Assembly (NCBI GenBank): GCA_023251155.1
Contig: JAHEZH010000029.1
Coordinates: 1-46,126 of the forward strand
Origin: Flammeovirgaceae bacterium
Lineage (GTDB): Bacteria; Bacteroidota; Bacteroidia; Cytophagales; Cyclobacteriaceae
Reading direction: 5' to 3'
DNA: 46,126 nucleotides
Positions within the stretch are counted from its first letter, which is position 1. The number at the start of each line of letters is the position of its first letter. The translations under genes were made by a program, and so were the position numbers. Of this stretch, positions 23,812 to 31,932 are shown piece after piece. The notes beneath the pieces were generated by a model that was not told the origin of the DNA, did no database searches, and saw only the letters and a program-made list of their open reading frames with translations.

Positions 23812-24708
23812 TTAAATCATTCTCATTACCTCTTTCCAGTTTTGCGGATGAATCCATGGTGTGGCTTCCTCCTTTTTAAACCACGTCAGTTGTCGTTTGG
23901 CATAATGACGTGTATTACGCTTCAGTAAACGTATGGCCTCTTCTTTATCGTATTCTCCATCCAGGTAAGCCATAATTTCACGATACCCCACCGTCTGTAA
24001 GGCATTCAAGTGACGGAACGGATAAAATAGTTTTGCTTCTTCAAAAAGTCCGGTTTCAATCATCGTATCCATACGTTCATCGATGCGTTGATACAATTCT
24101 TCACGATTCAATTCCAGACCGATTTTCACAATATCAAAATCATGCACCCGCGTTTTCTTCTTGCGTAAGTTAGCCATGGTCTGATTAGTCGCCTGAATTA
24201 ATTCCAAAGCACGTATCAGGCGATGCGGATTTTTCTGATCCACGATGGCATAGTAATCCGGATCTTTTGCTTTCACCAGCTGTTGCAGCCAGGGTAATCC
24301 TTTCTCTTCGTACTCCTTGATGATACTGTCACGCATTCCTTCCGGCACATCGGGCAAATCATCAAACCCTTCACACACCGCTCTTACATACAAGCCAGAT
24401 CCTCCACAAAGAATCAATTGATCATGCTTCTTTAGTAATTCGTGAATTAATTCCAGAGCATCGCGGCCATATTGCCCCGCATCGTATTCTTCATGTATGG
24501 ATTTGTTGCCGATGAAATGATGTGGAGCACGGGCTAATTCCTCGGGGGATGGCTTAGCGGTGCCGATGGTGAGTTCCTTGAAAATCTGCCGGGAGTCGGC
24601 GGAGAGGATTTCTGTTTTCAGTTCCTCGGCAAGCCGTATAGCTACTTCCGTTTTCCCCACAGCAGTAGGGCCCACCACAACAATCAGCTTCTTTCGGTTT
24701 TTATCCAT
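23812..24708 (-). CDS. miaA: tRNA dimethylallyltransferase MiaA
   Basis: A 298-residue enzyme starting at the ATG at 24708 (MDKNRKKLIVVVGPT); a TTG 42 bases upstream is less likely. Motifs are VVGPTAVGKTEVAIRL (P-loop), LSADSRQIFKELTIGTAKPS (prenyl/tRNA site with catalytic Asp), ILCGGSGLYVRAV, and YAKRQLTWFKKE near the C-terminus. It transfers a dimethylallyl group to A37 of tRNAs reading UNN codons. It is divergent from a small conserved gene across 128 bases. Downstream, 9 bases away, is the amidohydrolase gene, and two glycosyltransferases follow on the same strand, so read-through transcription from a housekeeping gene into glycan genes is likely. Confidence 0.95.
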   Translation of the reverse strand: MDKNRKKLIVVVGPTAVGKTEVAIRLAEELKTEILSADSRQIFKELTIGTAKPSPEELARAPHHFIGNKSIHEEYDAGQYGRDALELIHELLKKHDQLILCGGSGLYVRAVCEGFDDLPDVPEGMRDSIIKEYEEKGLPWLQQLVKAKDPDYYAIVDQKNPHRLIRALELIQATNQTMANLRKKKTRVHDFDIVKIGLELNREELYQRIDERMDTMIETGLFEEAKLFYPFRHLNALQTVGYREIMAYLDGEYDKEEAIRLLKRNTRHYAKRQLTWFKKEEATPWIHPQNWKEVMRMI

Positions 24709-24836
24709 TTTAAGAGGTGCGAAGTACGAGGTAGATCTTGAAAGAGGCAAACCAGGCCACCGAAAATTCGTATTTCACCGGTCGCAATTCGTCATTTAAA
24801 AGAGTATCTTGCAGTTCAGAAAATTCGCCACTACGA

Positions 24837-25109
24837 ATGATCAAATATACTACAACCTTTCTGACGAAGCTGGAAGATATGATCGCTGAGTCGGACTACG
24901 TTTTGCGCTACGAAAAAGGCAATTTCAAATCGGGGTACTGTCTTCTTCGCGAGCAGAAAATCATGATTATCAATAAGTTCTTTACGACCGAAGGAAAAAT
25001 CAATGCCCTATTGGAGATCCTGAAAAACACTCCGCTGGATGGAACGCGCTTTACTGAAAAGAGCAAGAAACTGTACGATGAACTATCTCAAGCGGAGGTA
25101 AAAGCCTGA
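24837..25109 (+). CDS. Conserved small protein of unknown function
   Basis: A 90-residue soluble protein. The ATG at 24837 (MIKYTTTFLTKLEDMIAESD) is chosen because the longer in-frame reading to 24738 overlaps miaA and looks unconserved. The sequence is charged and compact: YVLRYEKGNFKSGYCLLREQ, MIINKFFTTEGKINALLEIL, FTEKSKKLYDELSQAEVKA. It has no signal peptide, membrane segment or recognisable catalytic motif. It lies 4 bases before the MBL-fold gene and so is likely in one transcript with it and with the NFACT gene. I recognise it only as the sort of short protein often found at this place in Bacteroidota; no function is proposed. Confidence 0.7.
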   Translation: MIKYTTTFLTKLEDMIAESDYVLRYEKGNFKSGYCLLREQKIMIINKFFTTEGKINALLEILKNTPLDGTRFTEKSKKLYDELSQAEVKA

Positions 25110-25113
25110 TCTT

Positions 25114-25875
25114 TTGAAAATCACCTTTCTCGGCACCGGCACTTCTCAGGGCGTACCCGTTATTGGGTGTGAGTGCGAAGTGTGCCGCTCACTGGATTAC
25201 CGCGACAAGCGGTTGCGTTCTTCCATCCATATTCAAACTGAAGAGCAGAGTATTGTTATTGATACCGGACCGGATTTCAGACAACAGATGCTGAGAGAGC
25301 GCATCAGGCACCTCGATGCCGTTCTCTTCACTCACGCCCACAAAGATCATATCGCCGGACTGGATGACGTACGTGCATACAATTATCTTCAGCAGACAGA
25401 CATGCCGCTGTATGGAAGAAAAGAGGCGCTCGATCAGGTGAAAGTAGAATTCTATTACGCATTTGAGAAAGATAAATATCCGGGCATCCCGCAGCTTCGC
25501 ATTCACGAAATCAGTGAAGAATCTTTTTCTGTCAAAGGACTGTTGATTACTCCCCTTCCGGTAATGCACATGAAGCTGCCTGTATTGGGCTTTCGCATCG
25601 GCAACTTCAGCTACATTACCGATGCCAATTTTATCCCGGAGGCTACCTATGAAAAATTAAAAGGCACAGAAGTATTCGTGCTCAATGCCCTGCAAAAAGA
25701 AAAACATCCCTCCCACTTCACTCTGGAAGAAGCGCTGCAACAGGTAAAGAAAATTGGCGCTGCCAAAACCTACTTTACCCACATCAGCCATAAACTGGGC
25801 CGGCACAAAATCATAGAAAAAGAACTTCCTGAATCCGTAGCTTTGGCGTATGATGGCTTGACCATCACGCTGTAA
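25114..25875 (+). CDS. MBL-fold metallo-hydrolase (PhnP-like)
   Basis: A 253-residue protein starting at a TTG (25114), which reads KITFLGTGTSQGVPVIGCEC; no ATG is available before this conserved start. The metal-binding motif is FTHAHKDHIAGLDDVRAYN (HxHxDH), further ligands are in VMHMKLPVLGFRIG and ITDAN, and the last His is in FTHISHKLGRH. The N-terminal cysteines C-x-C-x2-C (residues about 19-24) resemble the zinc loop of PhnP-type phosphodiesterases. The fold hydrolyses phosphodiesters, such as cyclic phosphates or nucleotides. It sits between a small protein (4 bases) and the NFACT gene (3 bases), an apparent operon. No phn genes are nearby, so a phosphonate role is not supported. Confidence 0.85.
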   Translation: MKITFLGTGTSQGVPVIGCECEVCRSLDYRDKRLRSSIHIQTEEQSIVIDTGPDFRQQMLRERIRHLDAVLFTHAHKDHIAGLDDVRAYNYLQQTDMPLYGRKEALDQVKVEFYYAFEKDKYPGIPQLRIHEISEESFSVKGLLITPLPVMHMKLPVLGFRIGNFSYITDANFIPEATYEKLKGTEVFVLNALQKEKHPSHFTLEEALQQVKKIGAAKTYFTHISHKLGRHKIIEKELPESVALAYDGLTITL

Positions 25876-25878
25876 TTC

Positions 25879-27441
25879 GTGCACAACAATTATTACTTTC
25901 TTCGTCAGCTTTCCGCTCAACTGAACAGCACCTTGCAGGGCTACTCCATCGTGTCCTGCTTCAGTCAGAATAAAGATGAATTGGTGATTGAATTGAACAA
26001 TACCCAAAACTCGTTCTTTATCAAAGCCAGCCTGGCCCCTGCGTTCAGTTGTCTTTCCTTTCCCGAAAACTTCAGTCGTGCACGCAAAAACAGTATTGAT
26101 TTATTTCCGGACGTTGTTCTTAAAAAACTCATTGGCATAAGGCAATTTGAGAATGAACGCAGTTTCGCACTGCAATTAGAAGACAATCTGCAATTGATTT
26201 TCAAAATGCATGGAAATCGTGCCAATGTGCTTGTGGCGGAAAATGACGTAATCACCGGCATCTTTCGCAATCATCAGAAAGCCGATCTGGAAACGGAGAT
26301 CAATTCATTAGATCGCACCATTGATTGGTCGAAGGAAGCATTCATAACGAATGAGCATGCACTTGCTCAACACTACTTCACGTTTGGTAAAGAAGTAGCG
26401 AATTACCTGAAGGAAAAAGGATTTGATCAATTATCAACCGATCAGAAATGGAATCTCATTCAGGATACCATCCACCAATTACATCAATCCCAATTCTACC
26501 TGATCGACAAAAACGGGAAGCTTATTTTTTCACTTCTTCCCTCAGAAAAAATTACCGGTCACTATTCCGAGCCAATCCGGGCGATCAACGAATTCTTTCA
26601 TCGCTATACCACTTCATTTTATTTCGCTTCAGAGAAAAACGGTGCATTGAAACAACTTCAGGATCAGCTTAACGCCTCCCTGCACTACATTTCAAAAAGT
26701 AAAATCAAACTTGACGAAATAGAAAACGATCAGCACTACCAGGCGTGGGGTGATCTAATCATGGCCAATATGCACGCGATCAAAACGGGAGCAGAAAAAG
26801 TAATCATTGAAGATTTTTACCATGAGAATAAGCCATTAGAGATCAAGCTGAAGCGAGAGCTTTCTCCTCAGAAGAATGCAGAAGTATTCTACCGTAAAAG
26901 CAAAAATCAGCAAATCGAAACGGATAAGCTTAAAGAAGCCATTGCAAAAAAAGAAAAGGAAGTAGCCCGGCTGAAGAAAAGTATAGCAGAAATAGAAGCG
27001 ACAGAAGGGTTAAAAGAGTTTCGAAAAAAAGTAGGCGATGCCGGAATAGTCACTCCGCGCGAAAAAGAAACTCCGCCTCCACCCTATCACGAATTTGAGT
27101 TCAGGGGATATAAAATATGGGTTGGCCGCAATGCAGAGAAGAACGACGAACTCACCTTGAAGTACACCTTTAAAGAAGATTTGTGGCTGCACACCAAAGA
27201 TGTTCCCGGTTCTCACGTAATCATTAAACATCAGGCCGGTAAGAAGTTTCCTAAAGAGGTCATTGAGCGGGCTGCGGAATTAGCTGCTTATAATTCAAAG
27301 CGAAGAACCGAAACGCTCTGTGCGGTCATTTACACCCCCAAGAAATTTGTGCGCAAGCGAAAGGGTGATCCTGCCGGAGCTATGGTGGTGGAGAAGGAAG
27401 AAGTGATTTTAGTGGAACCGAGACTGGAGGCCCGATCGTAG
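25879..27441 (+). CDS. NFACT family RNA-binding protein (RqcH-like)
   Basis: A 520-residue protein starting at GTG (25879). The N-terminal NFACT-N domain (about 1-190) includes LKKLIGIRQFENERSFALQL and FKMHGNRANVLV. A helical/coiled-coil middle (about 240-385, including KEAIAKKEKEVARLKKSIAE) follows, and the C-terminal NFACT-R domain (about 400-515) reads YKIWVGRNAEKNDELTLKY, DLWLHTKDVPGSHVII, VIERAAELAAYNSKRR and CAVIYTPKKFVRK. Family knowledge: RqcH binds stalled 50S subunits with tRNA-Ala and adds alanine tails. The DR motif needed for this in studied RqcH proteins appears as Glu93-Arg94 here. It lies 3 bases after the MBL gene. Ribosome quality control is the likely role, though tailing activity is uncertain. 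Confidence 0.85.
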   Translation: MHNNYYFLRQLSAQLNSTLQGYSIVSCFSQNKDELVIELNNTQNSFFIKASLAPAFSCLSFPENFSRARKNSIDLFPDVVLKKLIGIRQFENERSFALQLEDNLQLIFKMHGNRANVLVAENDVITGIFRNHQKADLETEINSLDRTIDWSKEAFITNEHALAQHYFTFGKEVANYLKEKGFDQLSTDQKWNLIQDTIHQLHQSQFYLIDKNGKLIFSLLPSEKITGHYSEPIRAINEFFHRYTTSFYFASEKNGALKQLQDQLNASLHYISKSKIKLDEIENDQHYQAWGDLIMANMHAIKTGAEKVIIEDFYHENKPLEIKLKRELSPQKNAEVFYRKSKNQQIETDKLKEAIAKKEKEVARLKKSIAEIEATEGLKEFRKKVGDAGIVTPREKETPPPPYHEFEFRGYKIWVGRNAEKNDELTLKYTFKEDLWLHTKDVPGSHVIIKHQAGKKFPKEVIERAAELAAYNSKRRTETLCAVIYTPKKFVRKRKGDPAGAMVVEKEEVILVEPRLEARS

Positions 27442-27450
27442 GTGATGGCT

Positions 27451-27494
27451 ATTTAAAAAACTGGATACTTGAATGTCGGCCATCAAGTATCCAG
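27451..27494 (-). terminator. Intrinsic terminator of pyk
   Basis: A perfect 12-bp inverted repeat, CTGGATACTTGA (27461-27472) against TCAAGTATCCAG (27483-27494), has a 10-base loop. Read on the minus strand, the hairpin is followed by TTTTTTAAAT (27460-27451), a good U-tract. It therefore terminates pyk. On the plus strand the flank is not T-rich, so it would only weakly stop the NFACT transcript coming the other way. Confidence 0.85.
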
Positions 27495-27506
27495 CATCAG
27501 TTCAAT

Positions 27507-28934
27507 TTATTCAACCACAGCAATCTTCATCGTATTGGTACGATTGCGCTCTTGTATAGGCATACTCGCCAGAATAATTACTTTATCTCCTGTTTTCACA
27601 TGACCGTCTTTTTTCAAGGTATCAATGACATCGGCCATGGTCTCATCCGTAGAGTTTTGCTTCTCATAGTAATAAGCCTGTGTTGACCATACCAGGTTCA
27701 TGGTATTGAGTATCGCTTTATTACCGGTGAAAACAAAAATACTGCAATTAGGACGGTGCGATGAAGCTTTAAAAGCGGTGTAGCCGGATGAAGTCAATCC
27801 GACAATGGCTTTTGCTTTTACATCTTTGGCCAGCGTGCAGGCTGCAAGAATAAAGCTATCGTGTGTATAAGTTAGTGACGCTTCATTGGTTTCGCGGAAG
27901 CGGAAATAGATATTGCCTTGCTTTTCTACCGAGCTGATGGTGCGCACCATGCTGCGGATGACTTCAATCGGGTATTTACCCGCAGCCGTTTCAGCAGAAA
28001 GCATTACGGCATCAGCGCCATCCATTACGGCATTGGCCACATCATTGGTTTCTGCACGGGTAGGGCGAGGATTTTCAATCATGCTCTCCATCATCTGGGT
28101 AGCGACGATTACCGGCTTGGAAAGCTCATTGCATTTCTGCACCAGTTTCTTTTGAACCATTGGCACTTCTTCCATCATGATCTCCACTCCCAAATCACCG
28201 CGGGCGACCATCACCGCATCAGTAGCCGCAATTACTTCGTCAATATTTTCAAGGGCTTCAGGCTTTTCGACTTTAGCGACAATGCGGGAAGTCGATTTTT
28301 TGCTATCAATGATAGCACGCATTTCATTGATGTCAGATGCCTTGCGCACAAACGAAAGCGCGATCCAGTCTACATTGTGTTTGATACCGAATTCAAGATC
28401 GATTAAATCTTTTGCGGTAAGTGAGGGGGCTGACACTTTTGTATTCGGAAGGTTAATGCCTTTGCGTGATTTCAGCGGGCCTCCATAGATTACTTCACTG
28501 ACTACCTCAACCCCTTTAACCGACTTTACTTTTAATTCGATCTTACCGTCATCAATCAGAATCATATCACCGGGCTTCACATCGTTGGGCAAAAACTCGT
28601 AGGATGTGCTGACGATCTTGGCATTACCTTTCAGTTGCTGAGTGGTAATGGTAATTTCATCTCCTGCTACAATGACGGTTCCGTCTTCCACTTCATTCAC
28701 CCGGATTTTAGGACCTTGCAAATCCTGCAACAGTGCCACGGTAGTGCCCAGCTCCTGATTTAATTCACGAACGAAGTTGACCACCTTCAGGTGATCTTCG
28801 TGCGAACCGTGAGAAAAATTAAGACGAAATACATCCACCCCTTCTTTAATGAGGTTGCGAAGCATTTCTTTTGAGTTAGACGCTGGTCCAACGGTAGCAA
28901 CAATTTTCGTTTTGTTGAAGGAGATTCTTTCCAT
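27507..28934 (-). CDS. pyk: Pyruvate kinase
   Basis: A 475-residue glycolytic enzyme. It shows NKTKIVATVGPASNSKEMLR at the start, FRLNFSHGSHEDH, LLQDLQGPKIRV, MILIDDGKIEL (B-domain), WIALSFVRKASDI, RIVAKVEKPEALENID (catalytic Lys/Glu), VMVARGDLGVEIMMEEVP (Mg site) and VATQMMESMIENPRPTRAET. It transfers the phosphate of phosphoenolpyruvate to ADP. The length of 475 corresponds to the common bacterial type I/II form without extra C-terminal domains. The start ATG is at 28934 and the gene lies 101 bases after the IPExxxVDY gene on the same strand, a neighbourhood that is conserved in Bacteroidota. It ends in a strong hairpin shared with the convergent NFACT gene. Confidence 0.96.
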   Translation of the reverse strand: MERISFNKTKIVATVGPASNSKEMLRNLIKEGVDVFRLNFSHGSHEDHLKVVNFVRELNQELGTTVALLQDLQGPKIRVNEVEDGTVIVAGDEITITTQQLKGNAKIVSTSYEFLPNDVKPGDMILIDDGKIELKVKSVKGVEVVSEVIYGGPLKSRKGINLPNTKVSAPSLTAKDLIDLEFGIKHNVDWIALSFVRKASDINEMRAIIDSKKSTSRIVAKVEKPEALENIDEVIAATDAVMVARGDLGVEIMMEEVPMVQKKLVQKCNELSKPVIVATQMMESMIENPRPTRAETNDVANAVMDGADAVMLSAETAAGKYPIEVIRSMVRTISSVEKQGNIYFRFRETNEASLTYTHDSFILAACTLAKDVKAKAIVGLTSSGYTAFKASSHRPNCSIFVFTGNKAILNTMNLVWSTQAYYYEKQNSTDETMADVIDTLKKDGHVKTGDKVIILASMPIQERNRTNTMKIAVVE

Positions 28935-29035
28935 ACTATAGTTTAGAGTTCAAGAGTTAAGATTTTATGCCAAGCGATACTCGGTAGAGCAGGGCGCAGG
29001 AAGCGATTCGGGAGACCAAGGCAATCTGAGTTCAT

Positions 29036-29458
29036 TCAAAAAATAAAGTTGTCCTTCGATTTTAGAGCGGCTAAAGGTAGAAAAGCCACTAATTCTATGG
29101 AAGGAATATTTCGCAAGAGTTCCTGCAATCGTTTGTTAAGGGTATATTCTTCGCCTTGTGTCATGAAAATGTAGTCCATATGCGGAAACTCGGGCACCAG
29201 AAAGTCTTTGGCACGCTCATTTTCATTCGGTTTATTCCGAAACAGCATCAACTTATTGGGTACCGATTCATAACAAAAGCAGGAAAAGGAAATCTCGGTA
29301 TCCTTTTTTTGATAGAGAATCAGGTCCTTTTGCTTCACCAGATTAATATTCATCAACCGGTTGATTTCCCAGGCCAGCTTATAACCCTTTGCTGATGAGC
29401 TAATTCCAAGCAAATCAAAGTCATAACTATAATCTACCTCTAGCTTCTTTTTCTTCAT
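29036..29458 (-). CDS. IPExxxVDY family protein
   Basis: A 140-residue soluble protein. The ATG at 29458 (MKKKKLEVDYSYDFDLLGIS) is preferred over one 42 bases upstream, because that extension runs into the acpP promoter and looks unconserved. The family, known only from Bacteroidota and of unknown function, is recognised by the DYDFDLLGISS-like opening, the middle AWEINRLMNINLVKQKDL, the late HMDYIFMTQGE, and the C-terminal IPSIELVAFLPL followed by LKSKDNFIF. The name-giving IPExxxVDY tract is degenerate here. It is divergent from acpP, with pyk downstream; this linkage to acpP-fabF-rnc and pyk is typical and supports the call. Confidence 0.75.
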   Translation of the reverse strand: MKKKKLEVDYSYDFDLLGISSSAKGYKLAWEINRLMNINLVKQKDLILYQKKDTEISFSCFCYESVPNKLMLFRNKPNENERAKDFLVPEFPHMDYIFMTQGEEYTLNKRLQELLRNIPSIELVAFLPLAALKSKDNFIF

Positions 29459-29492
29459 TTTCCCATCCTTAATAAAGCCTGATGCCGCAAAG

Positions 29493-29524
29493 TTTGCCAA
29501 TATTCCTGCAAATCTTTTACTTTG
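29493..29524 (+). promoter_or_regulatory. Promoter of acpP-fabF-rnc
   Basis: TTTG at 29493-29496 (-33) and TTACTTTG at 29517-29524 (-7, one mismatch to TAnnTTTG) are 20 bases apart, the normal Bacteroidota spacing. The predicted start is about 30 bases before the acpP ATG at 29561. The element lies just upstream of, and partly within, possible longer forms of the divergent IPExxxVDY gene. Confidence 0.6.
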
Positions 29525-29560
29525 CGCCAGATTTTAAAATAAGCTAAACCTTACAACATC

Positions 29561-29800
29561 ATGTCTGAAATCGCACAAAAAGTAAAACAGATCATCATCG
29601 ACAAACTGGGCGTAGAAGAATCTGAAGTAACTCCTGAGGCAAGTTTCACAAACGACCTTGGAGCTGATTCACTCGATACAGTAGAGTTGATCATGGAGTT
29701 TGAAAAAGAATTCAACATTTCTATTCCGGACGATCAGGCGGAGATCATTGCCACTGTAGGTCAGGCGATTTCTTACCTTGAGGAGAACGTAAAGAAATAA
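29561..29800 (+). CDS. acpP: Acyl carrier protein
   Basis: A 79-residue acidic four-helix protein of standard ACP length. Ser37 in [20 protein letters not shown] is the attachment site for 4'-phosphopantetheine. It carries growing acyl chains in type II fatty-acid synthesis in the cytoplasm. It is followed 30 bases later by fabF and then rnc, the conserved order acpP-fabF-rnc found in many bacteria. A recognisable promoter lies upstream at 29493-29524. Confidence 0.97.
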   Translation: MSEIAQKVKQIIIDKLGVEESEVTPEASFTNDLGADSLDTVELIMEFEKEFNISIPDDQAEIIATVGQAISYLEENVKK

Positions 29801-29830
29801 CCCGGAGTCTCCGTCACTAGCTATTTTTCT

Positions 29831-31081
29831 ATGAGTTTTAAGCGTGTTGTTATTACTGGTGTAGGTGCCCTTACCCCAATTGGAAATACTCTCCCGGAAT
29901 ACTGGGAAGGATTGAAAAACGGAAAAAGTGGTGCTGGACCTATCACCCGTTTCGATTCCACCTTGTTTAAAACCAAGTTTGCCTGTGAATTGAAAGGATT
30001 TGATCCCAACAATTTCATGGATCGCAAAGAAGCCAGAAAAATGGATCCTTTTGCACAATATGCAATGGTGTCGGCAGATGAGGCAATAAAAGATTCCAAC
30101 CTTCCGATAGCTGAAATTGACCCTGACCGCGTAGGCGTGATCTGGGGTTCAGGTATCGGAGGGTTGTTAACTTTTCAGGAAGAAGTGAGGAGCTTTGCTG
30201 CCGGTGACGGCACACCTCGTTTCAACCCCTTCTTTATTCCAAAAATGATTGCTGACCTCAGTGCAGGTCACATCTCCATCAAGTACAACTTCAGAGGCCC
30301 CAACTACACTACTGTTTCGGCGTGTGCCTCTTCCACTAATGCATTATACGATGCGTATACTTACCTCAAGCTGGGTAAGGCCGATGTCATGATATCGGGT
30401 GGATCGGAAGCCGCCGTATGCATTGCCGGTGTAGGTGGATTCAATGCGTTGAAAGCCCTCTCTGAAAGAAACGAATCTCCCGAAACCGCATCACGTCCTT
30501 ATGACAAAGACAGAGATGGATTTGTATTAGGTGAAGGAGCCGGTGCACTGGTGCTGGAAGAATACGAATATGCAAAAAGACGCGGTGCGAAAATCTATGC
30601 CGAAATCATAGGTGGTGGCATGTCGGCTGATGCCTACCACATTACCGCTCCCCATCCGGAAGGCGCAGGTATCATCAAAGTGATGCAATATGCGCTGGAA
30701 GAAGCCGGAATTAAACCGGAAGAAGTAGATTACATTAACACGCACGGTACCTCTACACCGCTTGGTGACCTGGGTGAAATCAAAGCGATCCAGAAAGTAT
30801 TTGGAGAGCATGCCTATAAACTGAACATCAGCTCGACCAAGTCCATGACGGGTCATTTGCTGGGAGCGGCCGGTGCCATTGAAACCATTGCCTGTCTGCT
30901 GGCAATTAAGGAAGGTATCATACCTCCTACCATCAATCATTTTACTGATGATCCGGAGCTGGATCCCAAACTTAATATGACTTTCAACACGGCACAGAAG
31001 CGTGATGTGAAAGTGGCATTGAGCAACACCTTTGGATTTGGTGGTCACAATTTCTCGATCATTCTAAGAAAAGTAGATTAA
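29831..31081 (+). CDS. fabF: 3-oxoacyl-[acyl-carrier-protein] synthase II
   Basis: A 416-residue condensing enzyme of standard length. The catalytic Cys165 lies in TTVSACASSTNALYDAY, the first His in YINTHGTSTPLGDLGEI, and Lys plus the second His in STKSMTGHLLGAAGAIE; FGFGGHNFSIILRK closes the thiolase fold. It condenses malonyl-ACP with acyl-ACP to extend fatty acids. It starts 30 bases after acpP and ends 11 bases before rnc, so the three genes form one operon. Confidence 0.97.
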   Translation: MSFKRVVITGVGALTPIGNTLPEYWEGLKNGKSGAGPITRFDSTLFKTKFACELKGFDPNNFMDRKEARKMDPFAQYAMVSADEAIKDSNLPIAEIDPDRVGVIWGSGIGGLLTFQEEVRSFAAGDGTPRFNPFFIPKMIADLSAGHISIKYNFRGPNYTTVSACASSTNALYDAYTYLKLGKADVMISGGSEAAVCIAGVGGFNALKALSERNESPETASRPYDKDRDGFVLGEGAGALVLEEYEYAKRRGAKIYAEIIGGGMSADAYHITAPHPEGAGIIKVMQYALEEAGIKPEEVDYINTHGTSTPLGDLGEIKAIQKVFGEHAYKLNISSTKSMTGHLLGAAGAIETIACLLAIKEGIIPPTINHFTDDPELDPKLNMTFNTAQKRDVKVALSNTFGFGGHNFSIILRKVD

Positions 31082-31092
31082 GCGCTTTCCTT

Positions 31093-31815
31093 GTGTGGAG
31101 CTTAATAAAACGATCTACCGGAATATCTAAAAAAGAAGATCGTAAGCTGATTGCTGCAATCACTACGATAACGGGGTTCTCTCCCTCCAATATTGCATTG
31201 TATCAGCTGGCGACCATGCACAGCTCCAAAGCCAAAGAGATCGATGGCTTTCGCGAATCAAACGAGCGGCTGGAATATCTGGGAGATGCCATACTGGGAG
31301 CTGCCGTAGCCGATTATCTGTTCAAAAAATATCCCTTCAAAGACGAAGGCTTTCTTACGGAGATTCGCTCGCGCATTGTAAACCGTGAATCGCTCAATAA
31401 CCTGGCCAAACGAATCGGTGTAAATGCCATTGTACAGTTTGACAGCAAGAACACGCAACTGCAGCAGGTAATACTGGGTAACACACTCGAAGCATTGGTA
31501 GGAGCGGTGTATCTGGATAAAGGCTACCTGCGCTGCAAGAAATTTGTGATTGATAAACTTATCCTCCCGCATTTCGATCTTGAGCTGGTAATCAATTCGA
31601 ACTCCAATCACAAAAGTAAAGTGATCGAGTGGGCACAGCGCAACGCCAAAGAGATCAAGTTCGAAATATTGAACGTAAAAAAAGGCCGCAACAGCCGTGA
31701 GTTTTCCGCGCAGGTTTACATTGGCGACCAGGCTTACGGACTGGGTTATGGACTTACCAAGAAAAAAGCGGAGCAGGATGCCGCCATGAAAACCTGCGAT
31801 CTGCTGAGTATTTAA
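31093..31815 (+). CDS. rnc: Ribonuclease III
   Basis: A 240-residue protein starting at GTG (31093). The RNase III signature NERLEYLGDAILGAAVADYL (about 56-75) carries the metal-binding Glu/Asp residues, and LVGAVYLDKGY holds the distal acidic residues (second strand of the site, about 136-146). The dsRNA-binding domain (about 172-240) reads HKSKVIEWAQRNAKE, SREFSAQVYIGDQAYGLG and TKKKAEQDAAMKTC. It processes rRNA precursors and other double-stranded RNA. Its place behind acpP-fabF is the usual one. An N-terminal extension of roughly 20 residues (SLIKRSTGISKKEDRKLIAA) is common in Bacteroidota homologues. Confidence 0.95.
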   Translation: MWSLIKRSTGISKKEDRKLIAAITTITGFSPSNIALYQLATMHSSKAKEIDGFRESNERLEYLGDAILGAAVADYLFKKYPFKDEGFLTEIRSRIVNRESLNNLAKRIGVNAIVQFDSKNTQLQQVILGNTLEALVGAVYLDKGYLRCKKFVIDKLILPHFDLELVINSNSNHKSKVIEWAQRNAKEIKFEILNVKKGRNSREFSAQVYIGDQAYGLGYGLTKKKAEQDAAMKTCDLLSI

Positions 31816-31846
31816 TGCGGCGAATAATCGCGCAGTCCAGGGACAC

Positions 31847-31876
31847 TTTGCGCTTAATCTTTATGTTTATCTTGTT
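31847..31876 (+). promoter_or_regulatory. Weak promoter candidate for nadE
   Basis: TTTG (31847-31850) and TATCTTGT (31869-31876) are 18 bases apart, resembling the -33 and -7 elements, with two mismatches in the last three bases of the -7 box. Its predicted start site falls next to the inverted repeat at 31881-31903, which would then act on this promoter. Confidence 0.3.
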
Positions 31877-31880
31877 GGTC

Positions 31881-31903
31881 GTTATTCATTCTTAACGAAT
31901 AAC
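31881..31903. promoter_or_regulatory. Inverted repeat upstream of nadE, possible operator
   Basis: GTTATTC (31881-31887) and GAATAAC (31897-31903) are a perfect 7-bp inverted repeat around a 9-base centre, 29 bases before the nadE start. The form (short arms, about 23 bases overall, no U-tract) fits a dimeric repressor site better than a terminator. NAD genes are often under repressor control in bacteria, but I do not match this to a known motif. Confidence 0.35.
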
Positions 31904-31932
31904 TTTCGTATTACATTCAACTGCTGGAAAAA

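Noticed and set aside
28935-29035. Small RNA or tRNA in the pyk leader
   Set aside because: No cloverleaf or stable hairpin was found; it appears to be a plain leader.
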